Below, one piece after another: positions 1-11,281 of a stretch of 64,000 nucleotides of DNA (positions are counted from its first letter, which is position 1; each line of letters begins with the position of its first letter). The DNA is from Capsicum annuum. Lineage: Eukaryota; Streptophyta; Magnoliopsida; Solanales; Solanaceae. The stretch covers positions 1 to 64,000 of the forward strand of contig NW_025892514.1 of NCBI RefSeq assembly GCF_002878395.1, in the 5' to 3' direction. The position numbers and the translations under genes are program-made. The notes under the pieces are model-generated. The model was given only the letters and a program-made list of their open reading frames with translations. It was not told where the DNA came from and made no database searches.

Positions 1-1728
1 ATGTAAAAACGTGATATAACATGTATTTATAGTATAGGAGTAAGCCATGTCCGTGTGGGAGTTGGAAACATTAAGTTATTGAGCCCTAGAGTAGAGAAGG
101 CGCCGCCCTAGCTATAGCCCTGCTCCAGATGAGGATGAGCCCTAGCTAGAGCACTACTCCATCAAGGCTGCACCCTAACCATTTACCTACTCTAGGTGGG
201 GAGACACCTCCATATCACCTTGAGCCTCTGGAAGTTGTTCTCCGAATTTTGGTTAAGTTTAGGTCCTCCATTCTTAGTCCCTTGTCTTATGGTGTATTTC
301 CCATGTATTTCAAACCTTTTTAACATCCAAATATCACCATATTCAGCTCCCAAATCATACTACACAATAACATACCACAAATTAGCAATTTGCACAACAC
401 TACATCCATAACGACGAATCAAAACATAAGCTAAGCTAAGTTAGTTCGTATTGATCTTTCACTTATTGTTCCAGTTGTACATTCATTAAAATTTAACTCT
501 TCTTACTAAAAACAATTATTCCAGTCATAATTACATATTAAAACCATAAGGAACACATTAAACACAATACAATCCACTGGGAAGAACTAGACAAGCACCT
601 AGATCAAGTTAGTAACGCTAGTTTCCACAATCAAACTCTAAATGAATCTCTTAGGCACAAACTTGTTTAGAATTCACTTTGAATAGTATAAACACATGCT
701 TTAAAACTTATATGGACATTCATATCATTATCAACCCATATAGCACACAAATCATCCGCAAAATAAGGGTAAAAAGGCTAGAATAGTGACACTGGAATGC
801 ATAAATACACCCAACATCATAGGGTTATTACCAACTCAATTTTCAATATTCACAAAATTTGGGGAAATCATAATCCCTAGTTTATTCACCATGAACATGC
901 ACCCCACAAGTTTAAAACCATATATAAAGCATGATCATACATAATAAATCATGGAAAAATAATTTAAGAAACATTCATTCAAAAATCCTCAACCATAACA
1001 AAACCCACATTCAAATCCATACACATTAACCATTAAAAACACATGATTTTCATAAAATAAGAATTGGGGAAGAGTAACATGCCTGAAAGTATCACAACTA
1101 TGGAGAGAAATCACCTTTAAGAGCCGTAATTGATCAACTTGTTGGAAAACATAAGTATTATAGACCTTGAAGATTTGAGAGAGATTGAAAAGTTTTTTAT
1201 TATTTGTTTCAGAGCGATAATAATATCTTAACGGGGTTTTAAGTTATGGGTCACGATTGGGAAAGAGGTAAAATTTCCAATGTGACCTTTATACAATACT
1301 AGAAAATTATCGCCTAGTCGCTACGAGTGACCTTATGATTTGTAGGGTCACCTTACTATTCATGACACGTAGTCGTAGGCTGGACAGTACCTCGTGGGCA
1401 TCCACACTAGTTTGGTTATGAGTCGCACCTTATGACTCATACCCAAACATTATGACCCATTTGGTTAAGTCATAGGTAAGATAGAATAATTTGGGAATCA
1501 CACTAGTCTGGCTACAAGTGGGACTATACGACTCGTATAGAGTATTTACAACTCATTAGGAGCCAATCGTAATCATAACAAAAACTTGGCCAATCCACAC
1601 TGGTTAGGCTATGATTAGGGTCCTACGACCCATACTGACACCCTTAGACTCGTAGGGTGAGTCGTAGTCTTAGAAGTAAGCCCCATTAGTCAAGAAAATT
1701 TCAAGGGCACAAAATTCGAGGTGTTTCA
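1..1728 (-). repeat. Tekay-like LTR (element E), truncated by the window edge
   Basis: This is the right-hand part of an LTR read on the minus strand. It ends in gtgtttca at 1728, so the LTR starts TGAAACACC on the minus strand, the same terminus as the two LTRs of element D (30059, 37467). Its layout also resembles D: AT-rich degenerate sequence, then a cluster of gactcgta-type motifs at about 1330-1660, then the terminus. Overall identity to D is low, so it is a related subfamily. Immediately right of 1728 the sequence becomes the 5' LTR of element C, so E inserted into C. Whether E is a solo LTR or a full element continuing to the left cannot be told here. No coding sequence is visible. 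Confidence 0.65.
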
Positions 1729-2050
1729 ATAGCATAGTTTGTTTGCTTATACGGGATTCCGTATGAATCCCAAGGGCTTGGAGGAGACTCAAAATATTCA
1801 AAGTCTCCAGTTGGTGCATGAAATATGGTGTGACCGCTAAAGCTTCCCTTTAGGCGCTTTAGCAACCCTAACTCAGCCAATAGGTATCGCTTTATCAACA
1901 CCTAGTTATGTTAGCTGCTATTGCTAAAGCGTCCCATGATCCTCTTCAGTGACCTGGTTCGTAGGGATGGGTATTGATTTTGAGAAACCCAAGAGCTTTA
2001 ACAGTGTATGGTAAAGCAGATCTGGGATCACTTTAGTGGCACCTAGTGCT

Positions 2051-2058
2051 TATAAATG
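2051..2058 (+). promoter_or_regulatory. TATA-like box of C 5' LTR
   Basis: The octamer tataaatg lies directly after the GCTTTAGC-motif cluster. The 3' LTR carries tataagtg at the equivalent place (18794), and element G carries tataagta on the minus strand (55814-55821). Position and conservation suggest the U3/R promoter. Transcription is not shown. Confidence 0.5.
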
Positions 2059-2473
2059 TCCCTTTAGGCCTGATTCCTTCCCACTTTCATCCATTCTCAA
2101 GAGAGGAAAACCCTTAGTAGGTGGAAATTTGGGAGAATCATTTGTGGGTGATTGTAGAGATTTAGTATCTTTAATTTACATTATTCTTCATTGAATTTGT
2201 GATAAGTTTCCATTATTTTTATGGTTGATTTCACCATCCTTTTGTTAAAAATCCCTAAAATCTTAGTAGCTTGATTGTATCACTATTAGAGCTCAAAATT
2301 TATCAATTTTTAAGGGTAAAGGTTTGTTGAGCATAGATGGACGTTTTGTTGATTTCAAAAGTGCAATTCTGCAAATGGTCCTCACACGAGATTTTTACAT
2401 AATTTTGCAACTAAAGCACAATAGTTCAATATAGGTATCACTGTTCTCATTTTGATGAGTGGATTTTGATTTT

Positions 2474-2478
2474 GATAG
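2474..2478. repeat. Target-site duplication of element A, left copy (GATAG)
   Basis: GATAG here and at 11277-11281 flank element A exactly. The unoccupied version of the site is visible in the 3' LTR of C near 19210-19216 as ttgatagcgtgac, which confirms a 5-bp duplication on insertion. Confidence 0.85.
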
Positions 2479-4043
2479 TGATGTCGCCCAAAACTATGCC
2501 TCCAAGAAGTATAATGCGGTTGATGTCAAATATAGTAATGCTACAAAAGTTGGGGTCGAACCTATAGGGAATAGGCCGAATGTCTCTCACGAACCTATTG
2601 AAGTAGCTGGAATAATATAGGAAAATAAATTGGGGGGATATTATGAAAATAGTAAACTAGAAACAAGTCCTGATTGCCTTAGTTGGAATTAGTCTGAGAT
2701 AGATACTACGACTGAGTTCCCCTAGGTTCCTAACTCATAGGATTATCATGTTTAATTTCACCAACTCAATACAGTGCATGCAGAATCTGACAAGATATGT
2801 ATCACCAACCATCCTTTGGATGCCTTTGGTAAATTTCACTCTTTACCTTATGAGTCTTAGAGTGTTTCCTTACTAACCCTTATCTTTGATCCAGTTCAAC
2901 TATCTCCTTTTAGGTGTCAAGATGATTAGACGAGGGTTGGAAGCCTCAATTGACTGTTGTAATCTTCTTTTCCCTATATTGACCTTTCTTCTGAAGATGA
3001 TCTCAAATACAAGAGAGTTCTTAACTTCTGCAGTAGTTAAGAAAGCATACAAACGAAAGAAGATGATAATACATGTATAAATACTGATATAGAAGAAGCT
3101 TACACTTCCTCTACTATGTTATTCTACAAGGGTTTCTACAAACCTAGTAAGATGGTTTATCCTCTCATAGTTGCAAGAAGATCCATAGAATCCATAAAAG
3201 TAAGCATAGAAATAGTCTCACAATAATTAAAGAACAAAAACCCAAAGTCTCAAATTAATAATCAACCAAATAGTCAAGAATAAAGCATTCCAAGACCAAA
3301 AGTCGAATCTTGAAATCAATATATGTCCTTGAATGTAAAGAGTGCATGAAAATATTACAGTAATATTCAAGGAGTATTTATAGTTTCTGAAAATAACATA
3401 GAAAACCTAACCAAAACAAAATAGGAAAATAAAATCAGTAGTGGCTAAGCCTCCGGCAATGATTTATCTAATCTGACGATGACTCGTTGTTAGCTTCATT
3501 GTCTTTCTTCTATAGTTAGTGATGATAACTCTTCACGAGATCATATGGTTCGTTGGTTAGATCGTTTCCACTGTAGTGGATTTTCAACATTCGGATCTTT
3601 TCTCATCATGCTCAGAACGGTTTCTCCTGATGAGTCATGGCCTGTCATTACAACTCATAGTCACCTTCATTTTTATTAGGGCTCCAGCTTGTATACCTTC
3701 AGAAATTTTGGCCAAATTTTCTCAGAACGACTTCTCCTTACGATTCATAGTCAATACCTATGAGTCTTAGTCAGCTTTAACTTTGTTCCTCTTTTTAGAA
3801 ATTCTCACAGTTCTCCTAGCGACTTGGCCTGTGAGTCGTATAATAACCCAATGACTCATAGTACATGCAGTAACATCACCTTTCAAAGCTTTTTCTTATT
3901 ATTTTGGTCCACTTAACTTCCAACCTCTTTTTTCCTGCAACAAACACAAAAACACACATCATATCTAACAAAATGCCCTAAGTATTAGCATATTTTCTTA
4001 GTTTTAAGCATCGAGAGTGCCACAAAACCATGACATATTAACA
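2479..4043 (-). repeat. 3' LTR of element A (left copy)
   Basis: Runs from tgatgtcgccc at 2479 to attaaca at 4043; on the minus strand this is TGTTAAT...CA. It aligns along its length with 9710-11276. It contains a TATA box (tatttata on plus, 3375-3382) and, upstream of that in element orientation (3460-3860), a cluster of gactcatag/gactcgta motifs. The polypurine tract abuts it at 4044. Confidence 0.87.
3375..3382 (-). promoter_or_regulatory. TATA box, A left LTR
   Basis: Minus-strand TATAAATA, followed by CTCC. The identical octamer is at 10595-10602 in the other LTR and at 51947-51954 in element B. It lies just downstream of the GACTCRTA motif cluster, as expected for a U3 promoter. Confidence 0.55.
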
Positions 4044-4055
4044 CCCTCAACTTAG
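4044..4055 (-). other. Polypurine tract of element A
   Basis: Plus-strand ccctcaacttag reads CTAAGTTGAGGG on the minus strand and abuts the 3' LTR start TGTTAAT. The same tract abuts the 3' LTR of B (40096-40107). It is the expected primer for plus-strand DNA synthesis. Confidence 0.7.
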
Positions 4056-6823
4056 AACGTTTGCATGTCCTCAAGAAACATAAATATGTAAAAACACAAT
4101 ATGATGCTTAACCAAGAGAAACCTAAGGTACCTACAACAGTAGTCTCAATTTCAGCTTAAAACATATCACCCCCTTCTGTTTTTAGCTTTTCAAAACCAA
4201 CTATGTGGATCTATGTAGCCCAATAATGCAAAACAAAGGAATCAAGATATGGCATTGTATTAGCAACAAACAATCAAGAAAGTATGCAGTGTATACTATC
4301 CTGACTGATAGACAGCTAGCAACACAATCCATGTACCCTCACAACCAAAAAGTCCCACTCTCACAATATAACTATGTAGGGACGATAACGAGACACTCAT
4401 AGTCCCAAAATAAATTCTAATTAATTTATATATAATAACATAGGCTTGCCCTTATTTTCTATACCTTAGTTTTTTGTACATTCAATCTATGATCACTATA
4501 GGACTTTATTTGGTTAGTAACGTAGGCTTGGGGGATGGTATGATACATTTATGACTTTAGTGACTAATCCTCCTTGACACTACAGTTACATTTTGTGGCC
4601 CACTTCTCAACCAATTCCCCCCTTATTCCTTTGTTTTTCTATTTAAACTTATTCAGATTGGGTGCGATTTCTTTTATTCTTTATTTTTCTCTATTTTTTT
4701 CAATTTTCTTTTTTTCTATTTTTTCTTACCCCACTTAACCCTATTCTATTTTCTCCTATTTAACCCTTTTGCATACCCAAGTCTAATTACACACCCTTAT
4801 AATAGCCACCCTCAACTTAGGTGATTTTCCTAAGTTGAGGTGCACAATTTTCAAGCAGGGATTAAGGCCAAAACAGGTTCATTATAACTAAACAGGAAAG
4901 GTGAAAGGTGAAAATAAGAAAATAGTCTCTCGAAATAGGGATCAAGGGGTATTTATTCTTATTTTGATGGTCATTTAGGCTAAGAGTGGACTAAATTAAG
5001 AATGGCCTATGATCCTTTCCTAATCAACTACCTTACAACCTGGGCAAGACTAATCAGGCAAGTTCTAGGTTAAATGCACAAAGGGAACTAGGTAAGCAAT
5101 CTCACACACAAAGTATAGGGTTATATACCAACTACTACCTATATAGTTCATGAAAATGCTAATCCATGATTATTATGTCCCTAATCCTAATGCCATAACA
5201 ATATTCATAGTGGTCACTCATATTAGCACATCACACAGTTCAAAACAAATTTTTTGGAGGGGCTATCATTTTATTCTCAAACATTTACACACAAACAAAA
5301 TCCATCAATTTCCCTTAGGTCACTTATTTTTTTCCTAGTTAAACATAAAAAAATGAAACAACATAAAACAAATACAATACGACCTAAACATACCAATTCT
5401 ACTAAGATACTACAACCAATGAGAAAGAAGCACAACAAGAAAAACCTTCGACTGTGGTACACCTCCACCCCCAACTTAAAGGTTATGCACTATTAACAGT
5501 GCACATATATCAAGTAAAAATAAGAAATAAAGATACACCTGGGTGAACTAGGAATCGGATCGACTCAGCGAGTTGGGCACCCTATGAGTCAGGGTGTGAC
5601 TTGTAGTCAGAGGCTACAAGTCATCGTGAGATTCGTAGGGGGAATGGACCTATAAAGGCCATTCAAAGGTCACCCTAAAAGTTCACCTAATGAGTTGTTA
5701 GCTCACCCTACAACTCGTCAAGTGATTTGTAGTTAAACCAGAATATATTTCTTCAGTTATTTATGATGCCAGTCATTACTAGTCCACTCTATGAGTTATG
5801 GGGTGAGATAATTACCCACAGTATGAGTCGTAGTATCACTAAGGAGAAATCACCCTTAGGCACCGATATTACCAGTGGCTATAAGTCACGTAATGACTCA
5901 TTAGGTGACCCGACAAATCGTTACGAGCCTCGTAGAGAGGGTAACATGGGTGCTCAGGGTGTTTGATTTTTGACTTCAAGTCCCCAAGGAGTACTCAGAC
6001 TTACCCCATAAATTTAAATATAAATTAAACTTTTAATTTATCTATACATTGGATTTAGGAACTAATTTAGCCTATTCCCTTTTATCCAGATTTCTCAAGA
6101 AAAATTTGATAGGTTTTTACCCTATGGACTTAATCAAGCAAGAAATCCAAGTATATTTTATAATGATTTAGTATGAAATTCCAATAAAGAACATTGAAGT
6201 TAAATACTTACTTAAAAACTAGAGAACAAGTCGCTTAGATCCGTTAAAATTATTGTTCGTTGCCTTCGTTCTTGAGAATAGAGCTCTAGGAGAGATTTAA
6301 GCCTTTAATTTGATGTTAGGGGATGAATTATGAGTGCATTTTAGGAGTTTTTAGAATGGTTATGAGAATGGACAAAGTCACACATGTTTTAAAATGGAAA
6401 GAGGATTAATTATGGGGGTTAAATCCCTTTTAATTTGTGTTGATTGGGTCGGGTCAAGTCGTTGGGTCTGCAATGGTGGGCTCAACTATGACTTATGCAA
6501 AATGGTGCATAGATGGTGGTGAAGATTCATAGAATCACTTTGTTAAGAGCTAGAACCTTACCTAAGTCTCTAGTCATGGCGACTCAAGGGGATGAGTCGT
6601 TGTCATTTGTTCTAAGAGTCGTCATGGCTCCAAAGAACTTTTACCTAGGAGATGTCAGAGCTCCTTGCCTATACAACTCTGGTGATGAATCATAGGGTGT
6701 ATCTCTAACTTATAGGGTCCCTATTAGGGACCTGTGCACCAAAAAATTTTCTATTTTTTTTCTGCAATTTCTAGCCCTGCACACTGAACACATAAATTAC
6801 CCTATAATGTAATAAGTACAAAA
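4056..6823 (-). other. 3' untranslated interior of element A
   Basis: About 2.8 kb between integrase and 3' LTR with no recognisable protein. It contains a long purine tract on the minus strand (about 4665-4740), a perfect 12-bp hairpin carrying a copy of the polypurine tract (4810-4840), and many gactcatag/gactcgtag motifs at 5560-5950 and 6510-6720. In B the same interval is 5.0 kb because B carries the PF20167-like ORF. A passes directly from a segment matching B about 41.74 kb (near 5465) to one matching B about 43.85 kb (near 5535). Confidence 0.6.
4810..4840. other. Perfect 12-bp hairpin containing a polypurine-tract copy (element A)
   Basis: Arms cctcaacttagg (4810-4821) and cctaagttgagg (4829-4840) are exact reverse complements around the loop tgatttt. 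The left arm with its flank, caccctcaacttag, repeats the bases at the LTR boundary. The equivalent B hairpin is 40913-40943 with the same loop. Confidence 0.75.
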
Positions 6824-6991
6824 CTTGGGTTGGCTTTCACCCAGTGCTTGATTTAACCTCGCAACATGATGTGGCTAGGTTGGATACTTAAACTTCACCA
6901 ACTAGCCCATGGGTTGCCTCTCACGCAATGCTTGATTTAACATCGCGGCATGATGCAGTTGCCTTGGTTACTCAAACTTCAGCAAGGCTCA
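6824..6991. repeat. Two tandem 84-bp units downstream of integrase (element A)
   Basis: Units start at 6824 (cttgggttggc) and 6908 (catgggttgcc), each continuing ...gcttgatttaac with a catgatg block. The second unit overlaps the last codons of the integrase remnant on the minus strand. The same arrangement with an 85-bp period occurs in B at 45141-45310. Confidence 0.7.
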
Positions 6992-8270
6992 TTTCAACAT
7001 AAACTTTCATATCATTAGTTTTTCTCATACAGTGCTTAACACGCTGCCTATTGACCTTGAATGGGTCTTCTCTATCATACTTCAGGTCAAGAGCACTATG
7101 TGAGAACATACTAACCATAATGAATGGTCCATACCACCTAGACTCTAGTTTTCCAAGAAAAAAGTGAAGTCTTGAATTATATAATAAGACCATATCTCCG
7201 GGCTCAAACAACTTTGTCTCGATCTTATTCTCATGATACAACTTCAAATTTTCTTTGTACAGAGTTAAACTCTCATAATCTTGAAGCTTGAATTCTTTCA
7301 ACTCATTCACCTTGCTCATCATCAAATTAGATACATCATACCACTCAAAATTTAGCTTTTTTAATGCCCATAGTGCCTTATGTTCAAGTTAAACTAGCAA
7401 ATGGCATGCCTTGCCATACACAAGATAATATGAAGAGGAACCTATGGTGGTCTTAAAAGCTATCCTTTGTCCCAAAGAGCACCGTCTAACTTCCTTGACT
7501 AATCAATCCTGTTGGAATTCACAGTCTTCACCAATATGGACTTGATCTCATAATTGGAGACCTCAACCTGCCCACTCATTTGTGGATGGTAAGATGTTGC
7601 TACCATATGCTTCAAATCATATATTTTGAGCAAGGACTTAAAAATATAATTAAAGAAATGCGACCCACCATCACTAATAATAGCACGTGGAGTGCCAAAT
7701 TGAGAAAAAAATATTCAACTTTAAAAATATGGTGACATTTCTACCCTCATTGCTAGGAAGTTCAACTACCTTCACCTATTTAGAAATATAGTCGACTGCC
7801 ACCAGAATATACTTCATCCTATAGGAGCTCACAAACAGACCTATGAAATTAATTCTCCATACATTAGATAACTCCAACTCCTAGATAGGTGTTATAGGAG
7901 TTCATATTTTCATGAAATATTACCTTAATGCTGACACTGATCACAAGCTTGAGCAAAATCATGACCATCCTTGTAGATAGTTGGCCAATAATACCCACAT
8001 TGTAGAATTTTATGGGTTATGCAATTTCTACTATGATGATATCCTACTGGCAATGAATGACAAGCCTCAAGAATGCTTATCATCTCCACCTCAGGAATAC
8101 ATCTCTAAATAACTCTATCCTCATAAATCCAAAAGAGATAAGGCTCATCCCTAAAAAAATTCCTCACCTCATGTATGAACCATTTACGCTGCTAAAAAGA
8201 TAAATCTTTTAGAACAAGATCACTTACCAAAAAGTTGGAAAAATCAACAAACTAGGGGATTATGTATTGA
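6972..8270 (-). pseudogene. Integrase remnant, Athila type (element A)
   Basis: Minus-strand integrase that would insert element cDNA into chromosomes. The C-terminal 117 codons (7325-6972) are open and carry FEPGDMVLLYNSRLHFF and KLESRWYGPF, the Athila/Tat integrase C-terminal signature. The HHCC zinc-binding region is at about 8060-7930, with the ACDQCQ end visible (CDQC codons 7934-7945). In the core the first catalytic Asp looks replaced by Asn (INFIGLF where the family has D before F). Stops and frame changes interrupt the core between about 7800 and 7330. There is no chromodomain, as expected for Athila. Non-functional. Confidence 0.75.
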
Positions 8271-9709
8271 GATTCTGCCAAGACCTGATCATCTATATCA
8301 ATCTCATCCCCTAACTTTTACATTGCCTCTTCCTCAAGGCGAGATAAGTAATCTGTAACCTAGTTCTCAATGCCTTTTTGATATTTCACCTCAAAGTCTA
8401 ATTCTTGCAATAAGAGGACCTAATGTATCAACCCTGATTTCACATATTTCTTAGACATAATATACCTTAATGATGTATGATCAGTGTGAACTATGACTTT
8501 GGTTTCTATTAAATAGGAACAAAATTTCTCCAAAGCAAAAACCATCGCGAGTAACTCTTACTCTTTGAATGTATAATTTTTTTGCACGGGGTTTAATGCT
8601 TTTCAAGTATAGTAGATGGGGTGAAGGATATTCCCATGTTTTTGTCCTAGGACAGCTACCAAGGCCACACCACTAGCATTGCACATCACCTTAAAAGGCA
8701 AGGACCAATCAGGAGATTCAATAATAGAAGACGAGATCAATCGATACTTGAGCCACTAAAATGTCTTGAGATATGCATCATAAAACATGAACTTAACCTC
8801 CTTATATAATAGCTTATATAATAGATTAGAAATTTAAGAGAAGTTCTTGATGAATCTCCTATAAAACCTAACATGACCCAAGAAACTTCTGATACTTTTG
8901 AGTGAGACAAAGGAGGTAATTTTTAAATTACCTCTATTTTTGCCCTATAAACCCCAATACCCTTTTTGAAATATTGTATTTGAGAATAATCCCTTCCTTC
9001 ACTATAAAGTGGCACTTTTCCTAATTCAAAACTAGGTTACACTCCTCACATCTCTAAAGTTCAATGGCCAAATGGGCCAAAGAATTATCAAAAGAGTCCT
9101 CAACATTCGAAAAGTCATCAATGAAGACCTCTATAGTGTCCTCCACCATATCAAAAAATATCGACATCACACAACATTAAAAAGTGGATGGAGCATTTCG
9201 CAGTCTGAACGACATCCTTTTAAACACATTAGTACCATAAGGTCAAGTAAAAATAGTCTTTTCTTGGTCTTTGAGGGTAATGAAAATCTAATTGTACCCT
9301 GAATAACCATCAAAAAATTAGTACCAACCCCTGTTTGTAAGTTTGTTTAGTATCTGATCCTTGAGCGACATAGGAAAATAGTTCTTTTGAGGCCAAATGT
9401 TCAACTTTCAATAATCCATGCTCACTCTCCATCTAGTAACCGGTCTCATGGGCACTAACTCATTTTTCTCGTTTGGGACCACAATGATCCCACCTTTTTT
9501 AGGTACACATTAAACCAGGATGACCTACTTGCTATCCATAATGGGGTAAACCATGCTTGTATCTAACCACATTATGATCTTTTTTATACCACCTCTTACA
9601 AAGATGGATTCAAACAATACTGATACTCGATGCTGGGAACACAATTCTATTCAAGCTAAATTTTATGAGTATAAATATTGGATGGAATCCCTACAATAGC
9701 ACTAAAATT
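8271..9709 (-). pseudogene. Reverse transcriptase and RNase H remnant (element A)
   Basis: Minus-strand RT-RNase H matching element B 46550-48070. The catalytic FIDDF motif is intact (9111-9125) and is preceded by the NAPSTF region. RNase H lies at about 8560-8280 (NQV-type end followed by the LxxLEEEA-like segment). There are many stops and frameshifts. The coding homology stops near 9695-9708, inside the N-terminal RT, where sequence passes straight into the primer-site flank (actaaaattt) and the 5' LTR. Gag and protease are therefore deleted. Confidence 0.72.
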
Positions 9710-11276
9710 TAAGGTTACCCAAAACTATACCCCCAAGAAGTATAATGCGGGCAATGTCAAAGATAGTAACCCAACAAATATTGGGGTCAAACTCATGGGG
9801 AATAGGCCAAATGTCTCTCATGAATTTATTGGAGTAGCTAGAAAATATAAGAAAGTAAATAAGGGGTTTTACTGTGAAAGCAGTAAAGTAGCAACAAGTC
9901 CTGATTGCTGTAGTTGAAATCAATATGAGAGGGATACTAGGACTTTGTTCCCCTAGCTTCCTGACTCCATACACTTATCATGCTTAATCTCACTAAATAA
10001 TGCCCTGTGTGTAGAATCTGACAAGATATGTATCACTAACCATCTTGTGAATGCCTTTGGTGAATTTCACTCTTCATCATGTGAGTCTCAGAGTCTCGCC
10101 TTACTAACCGTCTCTTTAATCTAGTTCAACTATTTTTTTGGGTGTCAAATTGATTATAGGAAGGTTGGTAGCCTTGAATGAATGTTTTAATCTTTTTTTC
10201 CTAATATTTACCACTTTGTGAAGATATTTCAAATACAAGAAAGTTCTTAACTTCTGTAGCAGTTAAGAAAGCATACAAATTGAAGAAGATAATAATACAA
10301 GCATAAATACTGATTTAGAAAAATCTCATACTTCCTTTACTATGTTATTCTACCAGGGTTCCCATAACCCTATCTAGGCGATTTATCCTCTTATAGTCAC
10401 AAGAAGATCCATGGAATTCATAAAATAAAGAATAGAAATAATTTCACAATAATTAAAGAAGAAAAACCCAAAGTCTCAAATTAATAATCAGCCAAATAGT
10501 CAAGAACAAAGGATTTCAAGATCAAAATTCAAATTTGAAATTAGTTTTGTGAATGTAAAGAGTTCCTAAAAATATCACAAAAATATCCAGGGAGTATTTA
10601 TAGTTTCTCAAAAGAACATAGAAAACCTACCCAAAACATAACAGGAAAATAAGGTCGGCAGTGGCTATGCCTCAAGCAGTGAGTCATCTGGACTGACGAT
10701 GACTCATGGTCATCTCTATTGTATTTCTTCTGTATTCAGTAATAATAACTCATCAAGAGATCCTATGAGCCATTGGCTAGAATCCTTGTTACTTTAGTGG
10801 ATTTTAAACTCTCAAAACTTTTCTCATCATGCTCAGAATGATTTCACCCTACAAGTCATGGCCTTTCATTACGACTCATAGTCACCTTCATTTCCACTGG
10901 TCTTCCAACTTTTATACCTTCAGAACTTTGGCCAACTTTTCTTAGAACAAATTCATCAAATAACTCATTGTCAAGATCTATGAGTCATAGTCATCTTCTA
11001 CGTTGTGTTTATCTTATAAAAAATTCTTATTATTCTCCTGATGACTTAGGCTATGAGTCATTTAGGCTATGAGTCATATAGCTACCTAATGACTCACAGT
11101 TTGAGCAATAACTTCACTTTTCAGAGCTTTCTCTTCTTATTTATGTCCACTTTACTTCCAACCTTTATTTACTGCATCATACATAAAACACACATTATAT
11201 CTTACAAAATAGCCTAAATATTTGCATATTTTCATAGTTTTAATCATTGAGAGTTCCATGAAACCATGGAAGATCA
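9710..11276 (-). repeat. 5' LTR of element A (right copy)
   Basis: It starts with a worn taaggttaccc where the partner has tgatgtcgccc, then aligns throughout with 2479-4043, and ends gaagatca at 11276 followed by GATAG. The TATA box is at 10595-10602, with the GACTCATAG motif cluster at 10680-11100 upstream of it in element orientation. The neighbouring primer-site region (about 9691-9709) is only weakly recognisable against element B. Confidence 0.85.
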
Positions 11277-11281
11277 GATAG
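11277..11281. repeat. Target-site duplication of element A, right copy (GATAG)
   Basis: Exact match to 2474-2478. After it the C 5' LTR resumes as catagtatcttg, matching C 3' LTR gtgacatcttg near 19216. Confidence 0.85.

Larger units (their letters stand above)
1729..2478 (+). repeat. 5' LTR of element C, left fragment
   Basis: It aligns by eye with the intact 3' LTR from about 18437 to 19220. Shared stretches include ccagttggtgcatgaaat, gccaataggta and cacctagtgcttata. It contains a cluster of degenerate GCTTTAGC motifs (about 1835-2040) followed by a TATA-like tataaatg at 2051, so it holds the U3 enhancer and promoter part of the LTR. It is cut on the left by E at 1728 and on the right by A at 2479. 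Confidence 0.82.
2479..11276 (-). mobile_element. Element A: Athila-type Ty3/gypsy element, internally deleted
   Basis: Bounded by two LTRs of about 1.57 kb (2479-4043 and 9710-11276) and a perfect GATAG duplication. Both LTRs begin with cccaaaactatrcc plus ccaagaagtataatgcgg on the plus strand. The 5.7-kb interior holds, on the minus strand, RT, RNase H and integrase remnants. Compared with element B it lacks gag, protease and the downstream PF20167-like ORF, so it is a deletion derivative. It inserted into the 5' LTR of C and is therefore younger than C. Confidence 0.87.
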
